64,000 nt of DNA from the NCBI RefSeq assembly GCF_009764355.1, contig NZ_LNUA01000031.1, positions 186,001 through 250,000 on the forward strand. The letters are read 5' to 3'. Below the pieces are notes generated by a model. The model saw only the letters and a program-made list of their open reading frames with translations. It searched no databases and had not been told where the DNA came from. The position numbers were made by a program, and so were the translations under genes. How positions within the stretch are numbered: position 1 is the stretch's first letter; every line of letters begins with the position of its first letter. This DNA comes from Companilactobacillus bobalius (lineage in GTDB: Bacteria > Bacillota > Bacilli > Lactobacillales > Lactobacillaceae). Below, one piece after another: positions 9,341-18,652 of this stretch.

Positions 9341-9405
9341 TGAAGTATATCCGAGGAGAGAATTTAAATTGACTGGAAAGCCTAATGGCTTTTGGGGCAG
9401 GATAA

Positions 9406-10071
9406 ATGATCGAATCGAAACATGAGAAGTATAAGAAGTTACATTTTGACATTGAAACAGCTTGGTATCTGTTTATCAAGCGACTATTCGACATTCTTGT
9501 TTCAGCGTTGGCATTAATCTGTTTGTGTCCAATATATCTGGTCATTGCCTTAGTAGATCACTTGAGTAAGTTTAATCGCGGACCAGTGTTATACGGGCAA
9601 GTACGAATGGGGCTCCATGGACAAAAATTTAAAATGTATAAGTTTCGTTCTATGGTCGTTAACGCAGACGAAGAACTGCACGCTGATAAGAAACTGTACG
9701 CAGAATACGTTAAAAATAATTTTAAACTGCCACCAGATGAAGATCCACGTATTACCAAGCTAGGGAGATTCTTGAGAAGATCTTCAATTGATGAGATACC
9801 GCAGTTTATCAATATTTTTAAGGGTGATATGAGCTTGGTAGGGCCAAGACCAGTAGTCGAGGATGAACTGAAGGAATATGACCGTAAGAAATTATTATCA
9901 GTTAAACCTGGCGCCATGGGGCTTTGGCAAGCGTCAGGTCGCAGTAAAGTTGGCTATCCCAGACGAGCTGAAATTGAGATGCATTACATTGATGAAGCTT
10001 GTTTAACAGTCGATTTGAAAATTATCTTAGCTAACTTTGTCGATATTTTTAAGGAAAACGGGGCTTATTGA
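9406..10071 (+). CDS. undecaprenyl-phosphate sugar phosphotransferase (priming transferase)
   Basis: A 221-residue bacterial sugar transferase (WbaP/CpsE C-terminal type) that starts EPS repeat-unit assembly by loading sugar-1-phosphate onto undecaprenyl phosphate. It has one membrane segment (about residues 25-47) preceded by KRLFDI. It then shows GPVLYGQVRMG, KFRSM, LRRSSIDEIPQF, SLVGPRP and KPGAMGLWQASGRS, all family signatures. It has only the short catalytic form with no N-terminal multi-helix domain. The donor sugar (galactose or glucose) cannot be told from sequence. Confidence 0.93.
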   Translation: MIESKHEKYKKLHFDIETAWYLFIKRLFDILVSALALICLCPIYLVIALVDHLSKFNRGPVLYGQVRMGLHGQKFKMYKFRSMVVNADEELHADKKLYAEYVKNNFKLPPDEDPRITKLGRFLRRSSIDEIPQFINIFKGDMSLVGPRPVVEDELKEYDRKKLLSVKPGAMGLWQASGRSKVGYPRRAEIEMHYIDEACLTVDLKIILANFVDIFKENGAY

Positions 10072-10072
10072 T

Positions 10073-10846
10073 ATGGATGCAAAAGTACTCGTAGCGGCAC
10101 ATAAAGTTTTTCCAATGCCAGTTGATAAAAAGACATATCTACCAGTTTTGGTAGGAGCTGTTAAAAATTTTAAACAAGGTATTAAGTTTCAACGTGATGA
10201 TACTGGCAAGAACATTTCTGAAAAGAACCCTCATTATAACGAGTTGACCGCAATGTATTGGGCCTGGAAGAATTTTGATACGTCAGACGCAATTGGACTC
10301 GTACAGTACCGCCGCTTTTTCAAATCATATGAAGATAAAAATGGTCCACTGACTGATGAAGAGATTGCCGATATTTTGAAGACAACTGACGTTATTTTGC
10401 CAACTAAGCGGCACTACTATATTGAGACGAATTATTCGCATTACGTTCACGCCCACAAGAGTGACCCCTTAGATAAATTACGTTACGTGATTGCGACTTA
10501 CTATCCTGATTACTTAGATTCCTTTGATAAAGTGATGCATCGTCGCAGTGCACACATGTTCAACATGTTTATCATGAAGAAACAATTTTTTGATCAATAT
10601 TCTCAATTTCTGTTTAACGTCTTAGACATTTTGGAACAACAACTGGATATCTCGAACTATTCGCAACAGGATTCACGCGTTTATGGTTATCTGGGCGAAT
10701 TGTTAATGGATGTCTGGGTCGAGAAGAATCGGGTTCGTTATACCGAAGTTCGTTGGTATGAAGTGGGTCCCAAGCATCTGATGAAAAAATACTTCTATTT
10801 CTTCTGCCGGAGGTTTGGCTTAGAAGTAGGAAAGACGCACTTCTAA
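10073..10846 (+). CDS. DUF4422 putative glycosyltransferase
   Basis: A 257-residue protein with the DUF4422 layout: KVLVAAHKVFPMP at the start, NPHYNELTAMYWAWKN and IGLVQYRRFF in the first third, later MFIMKKQFF and YLGELLMDVW. The family is common in EPS/capsule loci and treated as a glycosyltransferase, though few members have been tested. I use the ATG at 10073, one base after the stop of the priming transferase, with AAGGA upstream. Its stop overlaps the next start in a TAATG arrangement, suggesting translational coupling. Confidence 0.8.
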   Translation: MDAKVLVAAHKVFPMPVDKKTYLPVLVGAVKNFKQGIKFQRDDTGKNISEKNPHYNELTAMYWAWKNFDTSDAIGLVQYRRFFKSYEDKNGPLTDEEIADILKTTDVILPTKRHYYIETNYSHYVHAHKSDPLDKLRYVIATYYPDYLDSFDKVMHRRSAHMFNMFIMKKQFFDQYSQFLFNVLDILEQQLDISNYSQQDSRVYGYLGELLMDVWVEKNRVRYTEVRWYEVGPKHLMKKYFYFFCRRFGLEVGKTHF

Positions 10847-11895
10847 TGAAAAGAAAAGTTGCTATCATCACACCTAAGTTATCGGGTAATGGTGGTACGG
10901 AAACGGTTCTGAAGACAGTTTTACAGGAAAATGAGTATTTTGAAAATTTAAATCGGATCGACTTAGTTATTTTGGGTGGTCACAAAAATAATCAATGGAT
11001 CACTGAATTACCGACCAAAGTGAAAGTTCATTTTGCGACAGATAATCAAATTTTACGAATGTTGGTTTTGAGTTACTGGTTGTTGTTTGGTGGTTTTGAG
11101 CAGGTGATTTGTTTGAGTACAACTATCATTCATTGGTCAGCTTTAATCAGGAAAGTTTTCCGTAAACATTATTTGATAGTCTCTTGGATTCACTTCTCAA
11201 TTTTTAATGAAAAGACAGTTGATCCTGACAAGTTGCATTATGCCGACTATCACTTAGCTATCAGTTCTGGTATCGTCAAGCAATTGGAATCATTGGGTAT
11301 CAAAGCCGAACGAATTCGTTTGATTTTTAATCCAGTCGACAAAAAGAAACGAGTAATCATGCCAGCTGATGATGGTGTGATTCATTTAGCTTATGTCGGA
11401 CGAGTGATGTTGAAGGGGCAAAAGGATTTGCAAGAATTGTTTGATGCGCTAACTCTTTTACCACCACAGGCAGTTGTTTTACATATTTATGGCACTGGAC
11501 AGATAGCTGAATGTAAGGCTTATCTGGCTAAACATCATGTAAAACAGACAGTTATCTGGCATGGTTGGGTGAAAGATCCATGGCAAGAGATTCGGACATT
11601 AGATGCGACGGTTTTGACTTCACAGTATGAAGGCTTTCCGATGGCTCTAGCGGAGTCAATCAGTTATGGCGTTCCCGGAATTGCTTCAGATTGTCCGACT
11701 GGACCGGCAGATATTATCGATTCAGAGAATGGGTTTCTCTATCGAGTCGGTGACGTCAAAGGTTTAGTAACTGACATTTTGAAGTTGATCAAGCAAGTAC
11801 ATTTCAATCACGTCACGGTGCAACAGACGTTAGGAAAATATGCGACTGATAAATTTTGCCAACGTTTTTGGGCTAGTTTGGCGGAAATGAAGTAG
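10846..11895 (+). CDS. GT4-family glycosyltransferase
   Basis: A 349-residue GT-B glycosyltransferase. The N-terminal ITPKLSGNGGTETVL is the acceptor-domain glycine loop. The C-terminal domain has AYVGRVMLKGQKDL, HGWVKDPW, and the donor-binding signature SQYEGFPMALAESISYGVP with the EX7E-like acid pair. It retains the anomeric configuration, but donor and acceptor are unknown. It is coupled to the gene upstream (TAATG) and abuts the GT2 gene downstream with no gap. Confidence 0.9.
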   Translation: MKRKVAIITPKLSGNGGTETVLKTVLQENEYFENLNRIDLVILGGHKNNQWITELPTKVKVHFATDNQILRMLVLSYWLLFGGFEQVICLSTTIIHWSALIRKVFRKHYLIVSWIHFSIFNEKTVDPDKLHYADYHLAISSGIVKQLESLGIKAERIRLIFNPVDKKKRVIMPADDGVIHLAYVGRVMLKGQKDLQELFDALTLLPPQAVVLHIYGTGQIAECKAYLAKHHVKQTVIWHGWVKDPWQEIRTLDATVLTSQYEGFPMALAESISYGVPGIASDCPTGPADIIDSENGFLYRVGDVKGLVTDILKLIKQVHFNHVTVQQTLGKYATDKFCQRFWASLAEMK

Positions 11896-12888
11896 ATGAT
11901 AAAAATGAAAATAACTTTGAGTATTATCATTCCGATGTATAACGCCGAGCAAACGATTGGTCGTTGTCTTGATTCAATTGAGCGACAACAAGTTGATTTT
12001 CCATTTGAAATTATCGTAGTTGACGATGGTTCAACTGATGACTCGATTGGTTGTATTGAAGCGTATCAGAAGAAATTTGCCAATATTGAATTATTCAGAC
12101 AACAGAATTTGAAACAGTCCGCAGCTCGTAATAATGGCCTAGATCATGCCAAAGGTGATTATGTCATGTTCTTTGACAGTGATGACATTGTTGAAAAAAA
12201 TATGTTGCAGATCATGGTTCATAAAATTGAAGCTGACAATGATTTGGTTATGTGTGGAATCAAAAAAATCTATCCGGATAAGACAGTTGTGGAAGATCAA
12301 ACCGACCTAACTGGTGCTAAGAATGAAAAAGATTTGATCACCAATTATTTGGATAAAAATAAGGAATTCGACACTGGCTTGTGGAACAAAATTTTTCGCA
12401 GGAGTCTGATTCAAGGGCACCAACTCCGTTTTAATAATGGCAATTTCTTCGAGGATTCACTGTTCAATCTGCGGTACTTGTTGAATTGCCGACCGGGAAA
12501 AGTTGTCTTCATCAATCAGATACTGTACGACCTCTACAAGACTTTGGGAACAACAACAACTTCGTTCAATCCCAAGATCAGCTATTGGGCTAGTAAGTAT
12601 GAAAATAAGGTACAAGCAATTTTGAATAGTCGCGGACTACATGTCAAAACAGCGATTATCAATGCTTTTAAGATCAGAACGACGTTATATATCATTCATC
12701 ATCACATCAAATATGACACGAGTTGGAATAAGACAAAGCAAAGAAGATACTGGTCACTTTATTCAATTCCAGCGATTCTCAAGGCCTTGCAATATTTGCC
12801 AAAAAGATACGCAGCTGCGGTTATCTTAGCTAGATTTTCACCACAAACTTATATCCGTTTGTACCAAAAGAAGAATCCAGTTACGTAA
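11896..12888 (+). CDS. GT2-family glycosyltransferase
   Basis: A 330-residue GT-A enzyme: SIIIPMYNAEQTIGRCLDSI at the N-terminus, VVDDGSTDDS, then YVMFFDSDDIVE (DXD metal site near residue 95). A C-terminal extension of about 120 residues has a basic amphipathic end, fitting membrane association. The ATG follows the preceding stop directly. It adds a sugar of the EPS repeat unit by inversion; specificity is unknown. Confidence 0.9.
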   Translation: MIKMKITLSIIIPMYNAEQTIGRCLDSIERQQVDFPFEIIVVDDGSTDDSIGCIEAYQKKFANIELFRQQNLKQSAARNNGLDHAKGDYVMFFDSDDIVEKNMLQIMVHKIEADNDLVMCGIKKIYPDKTVVEDQTDLTGAKNEKDLITNYLDKNKEFDTGLWNKIFRRSLIQGHQLRFNNGNFFEDSLFNLRYLLNCRPGKVVFINQILYDLYKTLGTTTTSFNPKISYWASKYENKVQAILNSRGLHVKTAIINAFKIRTTLYIIHHHIKYDTSWNKTKQRRYWSLYSIPAILKALQYLPKRYAAAVILARFSPQTYIRLYQKKNPVT

Positions 12889-12911
12889 TTTTAGTTAGTC
12901 TGGTGAGCAAA

Positions 12912-13835
12912 ATGAAACAAGTTACAGCATTAGTAGTTACTTATAATCGTTTGAAACTTTTAAAAGAGAATATTGCCGCCATCACTGCACAAACTTATCC
13001 AGTGAAACATATTTTGGTGATCGACAATAACAGTCAAGATGGTACCAAAGAATATCTTGACTCGCTTCAAATCGACGGTTTGATCGTCAAACATTTAGCC
13101 AAGAATCTGGGCGGCTCAGGTGGTTTCTACGAAGGCATCAAAATCTTTGAAGAGCAATTGACTGATGATTTTGTTTGGATCATGGATGATGATACGATTC
13201 CGACTTCGACAGCTTTAAAAGAATTGAGTCAGTGTTGGTCAACGATTGGTCAATTTGGATTTTTAGCTAGCAATGTTCGCTGGATTGACGGTAAACCAGC
13301 TGTGATGAATGTACCAGCTATAGACCAGGCCCATTGGAGTAGCGACGACTTGGAAATCAGCGACAATATCTTTTATCCACGAGTCAGTTCAGCTAGTTTT
13401 GTTTCCTTACTAGTGCCTCGAGAAGTGATTTCCGTCAAGGGTCTACCTTACAAGGAATTCTTCATTTGGGAAGATGATGCCGAATATACCTCTCGAATCA
13501 GTCGGGAATACAGCTGTTATTTTGTTCCAGAAAGTATTGTCCATCATAAGACCAAATCTAATGACGGAATTGACATCATAGATGAAAGTGGCAGTCGTTT
13601 AAGCAGATACTTTTATCTTTTCCGGAATAAAACTTTTCGTGCTCGTAAGGCCAAAGGTGCGGAGAAAATTAAATCTTTAGGTCGAATCGGAATTGAATAT
13701 GGTCAAGTTTTGTTTAGCCACAAGGTACATCAACGGTTTAAGAAATTGGGCATCATGTCCAAAGGTATTATCGAGGGCATGTACTTCAATCCAAAAATTC
13801 ATTACGTATTGAACGCCAAAACTAAGGGTGACTAA
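12912..13835 (+). CDS. GT2-family glycosyltransferase, galactofuranosyltransferase-like
   Basis: A GT-A enzyme of about 307 residues with VTYNRLKLLKENI, DNNSQDGTKEYL, NLGGSGGFYEG and WIMDDDTIP. The GGSGGFYEG segment plus a DDD metal motif and a late EDDAEYT acid are features of GlfT2-type galactofuranosyltransferases, which fits the Glf gene two positions downstream. I prefer the ATG at 12912 with GGTGA five bases upstream; a GTG at 12903 is in the same frame. Specificity is inferred from motif and context. Confidence 0.82.
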   Translation: MKQVTALVVTYNRLKLLKENIAAITAQTYPVKHILVIDNNSQDGTKEYLDSLQIDGLIVKHLAKNLGGSGGFYEGIKIFEEQLTDDFVWIMDDDTIPTSTALKELSQCWSTIGQFGFLASNVRWIDGKPAVMNVPAIDQAHWSSDDLEISDNIFYPRVSSASFVSLLVPREVISVKGLPYKEFFIWEDDAEYTSRISREYSCYFVPESIVHHKTKSNDGIDIIDESGSRLSRYFYLFRNKTFRARKAKGAEKIKSLGRIGIEYGQVLFSHKVHQRFKKLGIMSKGIIEGMYFNPKIHYVLNAKTKGD

Positions 13836-13859
13836 TCTCAAGGAGGGACTGATGATGAC

Positions 13860-15038
13860 ATGAATTTTGGAATGGTTTATGCAGTGCTATTAGTACTCTT
13901 TTTGATTTTTGGTTACATCTTCAAAGAAAATGATCTCAAACATTATTTTTTGATTAGCGATATTCTGTTAGCTTTACCAGCTTATGTGGCTAATCCGATG
14001 AATGGTGTCTACTTCGATACAGTTCGTTTTCAATATATTTTGGATCAGATTCGTGATGCTAATTTAATTTCAGGCTTGAGTGGTGGATTAAATTGGGTAC
14101 TGAATTATTCAGAGTATGCCGCTGAACCGGTGGTGGCTGTGTATATTTGGATCTTTAGCTTTTTCAAAAATAATGGGATGTTCTTCTTCATAACAACGTT
14201 CTTATTCCTGATTTTTCTGTCGCATTTGTTATTGAAAGTTGGCAAGTATTTCAAAGTTTCGCACTGGAATCTGATTTTGATTCAGTTTGTGATTCTGACA
14301 ACTTTTAACTTGTTTTACCAAATTGAGGGAATTCGTAATTTCTTAGCCTTTATGATTTTCGCCTGGGCTATCTTCACCGATTTGACCGCAACACAAAAGC
14401 ATGAAAAAGTCGAAGCCATTATTGCTTACATCTTCTGCATGTTCTTTCATCCCATTGCCATCGTGTTTGTCCTCTTCAGATTGTTACTGGCTTTGAAAAA
14501 CAAATTTGTTTTCTTTGGCAATCACATTTTTGACGCAGTAGTGATGGTGATTCTTTTGATCTATAACCATTTCATGACTTTCATCGTTAATCTTTTGGCT
14601 CAAGTCAGTGAGTTGCCAATGATGAGTTCACTATTTTCCAAGTCACAGAATTACGTTTATGGACAAACTGAGTTTAGTGCTTCAACCGGTAGAGCGGAGG
14701 TTTCCTTCACCTCGATGGTTTTTGTAGCTTTGATTGTGGAGCTGCTGCTGTTCCTATCTTTGTATAAAGATACGGTTTTACCAAAAGGTTATTTGACGCT
14801 CTATCTATATATCATCGCTTTTACAATTGGATCATTTATGAATTCACAGATTTACTTGCGAGCCATCATGTTACTGCTCTTCATGAGCGCACCTTTGAAG
14901 GCATTACTGTTTTCAACCGAACGACTCAAAGACAGAACGGCTTATCTGATGTTCTTCTATAATTTGATGACTTACGCCACAGCCTTTGTACTCTTTGGAT
15001 ATTGGTACGTTGCAGTTTATCAGACCGTGGCACTTTGA
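13860..15038 (+). CDS. EPS polymerase (Wzy/EpsG-like)
   Basis: A 392-residue protein with about ten hydrophobic segments and short loops, including FRLL and RAIMLL near membrane faces, typical of EpsG/Wzy polymerases that join EPS repeat units on the outer face of the membrane. SD AGGAGGG lies upstream. Wzy proteins diverge quickly, so the call rests on topology and on its place between the glycosyltransferases and Glf/Wzx. No other polymerase candidate exists in this operon. Confidence 0.8.
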   Translation: MNFGMVYAVLLVLFLIFGYIFKENDLKHYFLISDILLALPAYVANPMNGVYFDTVRFQYILDQIRDANLISGLSGGLNWVLNYSEYAAEPVVAVYIWIFSFFKNNGMFFFITTFLFLIFLSHLLLKVGKYFKVSHWNLILIQFVILTTFNLFYQIEGIRNFLAFMIFAWAIFTDLTATQKHEKVEAIIAYIFCMFFHPIAIVFVLFRLLLALKNKFVFFGNHIFDAVVMVILLIYNHFMTFIVNLLAQVSELPMMSSLFSKSQNYVYGQTEFSASTGRAEVSFTSMVFVALIVELLLFLSLYKDTVLPKGYLTLYLYIIAFTIGSFMNSQIYLRAIMLLLFMSAPLKALLFSTERLKDRTAYLMFFYNLMTYATAFVLFGYWYVAVYQTVAL

Positions 15039-15050
15039 TGGAGGTGCAAT

Positions 15051-16169
15051 ATGACAAAATATTTAGTCGTTGGTTCAGGATTGTTTGGAGCTGTTTTTGC
15101 TTATGAGGCTGCTAAACGAGGTCATCAAGTCAAAGTAATTGAGAAACGTAGTCACATCGGCGGCAACATTTATACGCATGAAGTTGCCGGTATTCAGGTT
15201 CATGAGTACGGAGCTCACATCTTTCATACCAAGTCATCAGAAATTTGGCAGTACATCAATCAATTTGCGGAATTCAATCACTACATCAACAGTCCCATCG
15301 CTAATTTCAATGGGGAAATCTACAATTTACCTTTCAACATGAACACCTTTAATAAGTTGTGGGGCGTAGTTACTCCAGTTCAAGCACAAGCCAAGATTGA
15401 GCAACAGAAGCAGTCTTTAGAACTGGATGGTAATCCCAAGAATTTGGAAGAACAGGCTATTTCCTTAGTAGGTCCCGACGTTTATCAAAAATTGATCAAG
15501 GGTTATACAGAGAAACAATGGGGCAAGTCAGCTAAGGATTTACCAGCCTTTATCATTCGTCGTTTGCCAGTTCGGTTTACTTATGACAACAATTATTTCG
15601 ACGATCCATACCAAGGAATTCCCATTGGTGGTTATACACCAATTATCGAAAAAATGTTGGGTAATAAGTTGATTGAAGTGCAGAACCAGACCGATTTCTT
15701 TGATCATAAGGATGAATATTTGAAGTCAGGTGCCAAAATTATTTTCACCGGAATGATCGATCAGTTCTTCAACTACCAGTTTGGAGCCTTAGAGTATCGA
15801 AGCCTTCGTTTTGAAACTGAAGTGTTGAATCAGGCTAATTACCAAGGCAATGCAGTTGTTAATTATACCGATTCCCAGACGCCTTACACGAGAATCATTG
15901 AACATAAATTCTTTGATCCTGGACAAGATGTTAAAGATAAAACCGTTATAACGCATGAATATCCTAAGGCTTGGGAGATTGGGGATGAGCCTTATTATCC
16001 AATCAATGACCACGCCAGCAAGGAACTCTATGCCAAGTATCTGCAACTAGCTCGTAAAGATTATCCTCAAGTGATTTTTGGCGGACGTTTAGGTCAATAT
16101 CGTTACTACAATATGGATCAGACGATTATGGCAGCTCTACAAACTGTCAAGAAAGAATTTGACGATTAA
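15051..16169 (+). CDS. glf: UDP-galactopyranose mutase (copy 2)
   Basis: A 372-residue flavoenzyme with the same features as the copy at 2442-3557: GSGLFGAVFAYEAAKRG FAD loop, GYTEKQWGKSA, FTYDNNYFDDPYQGIP and GRLGQYRYYNMDQTI. SD GGAGG precedes the ATG. It supplies UDP-galactofuranose for the operon and its stop overlaps the flippase start (TAATG). The two Glf proteins are very similar, but this copy uses noticeably more GC-rich codons. Confidence 0.95.
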   Translation: MTKYLVVGSGLFGAVFAYEAAKRGHQVKVIEKRSHIGGNIYTHEVAGIQVHEYGAHIFHTKSSEIWQYINQFAEFNHYINSPIANFNGEIYNLPFNMNTFNKLWGVVTPVQAQAKIEQQKQSLELDGNPKNLEEQAISLVGPDVYQKLIKGYTEKQWGKSAKDLPAFIIRRLPVRFTYDNNYFDDPYQGIPIGGYTPIIEKMLGNKLIEVQNQTDFFDHKDEYLKSGAKIIFTGMIDQFFNYQFGALEYRSLRFETEVLNQANYQGNAVVNYTDSQTPYTRIIEHKFFDPGQDVKDKTVITHEYPKAWEIGDEPYYPINDHASKELYAKYLQLARKDYPQVIFGGRLGQYRYYNMDQTIMAALQTVKKEFDD

Positions 16170-17584
16170 TGAAAGTTATTAAAAATTACCTCTATAATGC
16201 TTTTTATCAAGTATTTATTCTGATAGTTCCCTTAGTAACAACGCCATATTTAGCTAGAGTGCTGGGTCCGAGGGGAGTTGGAATAAATTCTTACACGAAT
16301 TCAATTATTCAATATTTCATCCTCTTTGGAAGCATTGGCGTGAATCTTTATGGAAATCGACAAATTGCTTTTGTCCGCAATGATCGGCAAAAATTGACCG
16401 CCACGTTCTACGAAATCTTTCTGATGCGGCTAATAACAGTGGTCATAGCTACTTTAGCCTTTGGAATATTCTTTGGATTAGTGAGTGATTACCAAATCTA
16501 TTACTTAGCTCAAGCAATTTCGTTAATAGCCGTTATCTTCGATATTTCCTGGTTTTTTATGGGAATTGAGAATTTTGCTGTGACAGTGCTACGAAATTTC
16601 ATCATTAAGATTTTAACTTTGGTCAGTATTTTTACTTTAGTGAAGTCAAAAGCTGATTTGACTATCTACATTTTGATTTTGTCACTGTCATTGTTGATTG
16701 GGAATTTGACCCTGTTTCCCAGTTTGCACAAGTATATCGGTAGACCCAGATTTCACGATTTGCGGATTGCAAAACATTTCAAGCCAGCCTTGATTCTATT
16801 CGTACCGCAAATTGCCACTCAAATCTATGTTGTTTTGAATAAGACGATGTTAGGTTCGATGGTTTCGGTTCAAGCTTCTGGGTACTTTGATCAGTCAGAC
16901 AAAATCATCAAAATGGTTTTAGCAGTAGTGACGGCGACGGGAACTGTGATGTTACCACACGTTGCAAATGCCTTTGCTAATGGTCATCTGGACAAAGCTA
17001 AAGAGTATTTGTATACCAGTTTTTCTTTTATTACCATGTCGTCCATCCCGATGATGTTGGGGTTGATGGCGATTACCGTTAAATTTGTACCATTGTTCTT
17101 TACCAACAAATTTCACGGAGTTATTCCGATTATGATGATCGAAGCGTTGATTATCATCTTGATTGCTTGGAGCAATGCGATTGGGATGCAATATTTGTTA
17201 CCAACTAATCAGACCAAGGCCTATACGATTTCAGTTATTTTAGGGGCAGTGGTAAATCTGATTGCCAATATTCCACTGATTTTCTTTTGGGGTACAGTTG
17301 GAGCGGCTATTTCAACGATTTTGTCAGAATTATCGGTCACTTTGTATCAATTAGTCTCTATCCGGCACCAAGTATCTTATTCTAAGTTGTTTGACGACAC
17401 TTATAAGTACTTACTGTCGGGATTGATTATGTTTTGTATTGTTTTTTCATTAGATAGAATTCTACCTAATGGATGGTTCTCAATCATTTTTGAAGTATCC
17501 ATTGGTTTCTTGACATATTTGGCTTTGATATTGTTATTTAAAGTTAAGATGCTAACTCAAGCTAAGCGATTCTTGAAAAAATAA
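16169..17584 (+). CDS. wzx: EPS repeat-unit flippase (Wzx-like)
   Basis: A 471-residue protein with about 12-14 membrane segments. The N-terminal NYLYNAFYQVFILIVPLVTTPYLARVLGPRGVG is the hallmark of the polysaccharide_synt flippase family. It moves undecaprenyl-PP-linked repeat units outward. It is translationally coupled to glf copy 2 and ends the core EPS operon 26 bp before LCP copy 2. Confidence 0.92.
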   Translation: MKVIKNYLYNAFYQVFILIVPLVTTPYLARVLGPRGVGINSYTNSIIQYFILFGSIGVNLYGNRQIAFVRNDRQKLTATFYEIFLMRLITVVIATLAFGIFFGLVSDYQIYYLAQAISLIAVIFDISWFFMGIENFAVTVLRNFIIKILTLVSIFTLVKSKADLTIYILILSLSLLIGNLTLFPSLHKYIGRPRFHDLRIAKHFKPALILFVPQIATQIYVVLNKTMLGSMVSVQASGYFDQSDKIIKMVLAVVTATGTVMLPHVANAFANGHLDKAKEYLYTSFSFITMSSIPMMLGLMAITVKFVPLFFTNKFHGVIPIMMIEALIIILIAWSNAIGMQYLLPTNQTKAYTISVILGAVVNLIANIPLIFFWGTVGAAISTILSELSVTLYQLVSIRHQVSYSKLFDDTYKYLLSGLIMFCIVFSLDRILPNGWFSIIFEVSIGFLTYLALILLFKVKMLTQAKRFLKK

Positions 17585-17610
17585 ATACCTATATGAGGAG
17601 GAAAGGCCTT

Positions 17611-18585
17611 ATGTATAGAAACAGAAATAAGAGACACACTATAAGAGATTTATGTATGTGGTTCGTTTTAATCTTTATTTTAGGTGGCGCAGCCTTTGGA
17701 ATGACTCGTTATCGTGATGTTAAGAGTGCGGTCAACAGTTCATTTGTACCTTCTGGAGCTGAAAGTCGTGATGTCCACGCTGAATTGGCAGCTCGCAAAC
17801 CATTTTCCATTTTGTTGATGGGTATTAATACCAATAGTTCGATCAGTTCATACAAAGGTGATACTCACAGTATGATGGTTCTAACCGTGAACCCAGCTAC
17901 TAAGAAGACTACTATCACTACAATTCCACACGATGTTGCTATTAAAGTGCCTGGATTTGAAAAGAGTTCACCAGCTACAATTAGTTCGGCTTACTCATTA
18001 GGTCAAACTAAGACAGCTGTTACATCTGTTGAACAACTTTTGAATGTGCCAATTGATTCATACTTGCTATTGAATATGGATGGTATGAAACAAGCAATTG
18101 ACGATGTCAAAGGTATCGAAGTCGTTCCTGATGTTTCATTTAGCGTTGCAGGTTATAACTTTGTAAAGGGCAGTTCAACACATATGGACGGCAGAGAAGC
18201 TATGGCTTACATCAGTAATGGCAATGACTATGTTCGTGAGGACCGTCAAAGAGCTGTTCTATCAGCTTTGCTACACAAGGGGCGTTCAATTTCTACATTG
18301 TTCAACCAACGTTTGATCAATTCAGTTTCTGGTCAAATGGAAACAGATTTAACTTTCGATAGTATGACTTTACTAGACAAGAATTATGATGAAGTCGGTG
18401 ATCATACTGTTGAAGATAACCTCCAAGGCAGTGCTGCCAAAGTATCTGGTCAAAGCATGGAAGTTGTTAACAAAGCTGAATTACAACGTGTCACAGATGA
18501 TCTCAGAGTTAACCTAGGATTGTCCAAAGCTACAACTGGTGATATTGAATACGTACCGGTTCAAGCTCCAGTCGCTAAGAAATAA
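17611..18585 (+). CDS. LCP family protein (copy 2) with key residues replaced
   Basis: A 324-residue membrane-anchored LCP paralogue. The ATG at 17611 is preceded by AGGAGGAAAG; the ATG at 17593 in the same frame lies upstream of that SD and is rejected. The fold is preserved along its length. However, the GRTDS motif of copy 1 is GDTHS (R to D, D to H, residues 84 and 86), PRD is PHD (residue 107) and the YSRMR stretch is YISNG, so most pyrophosphate-binding Arg/Asp residues are gone. It is likely inactive as a glycopolymer ligase and may be a regulatory or scaffold partner; that role is inferred. Confidence 0.88.
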   Translation: MYRNRNKRHTIRDLCMWFVLIFILGGAAFGMTRYRDVKSAVNSSFVPSGAESRDVHAELAARKPFSILLMGINTNSSISSYKGDTHSMMVLTVNPATKKTTITTIPHDVAIKVPGFEKSSPATISSAYSLGQTKTAVTSVEQLLNVPIDSYLLLNMDGMKQAIDDVKGIEVVPDVSFSVAGYNFVKGSSTHMDGREAMAYISNGNDYVREDRQRAVLSALLHKGRSISTLFNQRLINSVSGQMETDLTFDSMTLLDKNYDEVGDHTVEDNLQGSAAKVSGQSMEVVNKAELQRVTDDLRVNLGLSKATTGDIEYVPVQAPVAKK

Positions 18586-18595
18586 ATTTTGATAT

Positions 18596-18636
18596 CAAAA
18601 AGGGAACCATATCGGTGTGATATGATTCCTTTTTTT
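18596..18636 (+). terminator. Rho-independent terminator after LCP copy 2
   Basis: An imperfect stem GGAACCATATC / GATATGATTCC with a run of seven T closes the EPS operon downstream of LCP copy 2. Confidence 0.85.
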
Positions 18637-18652
18637 GAAGGGAGGAAACATC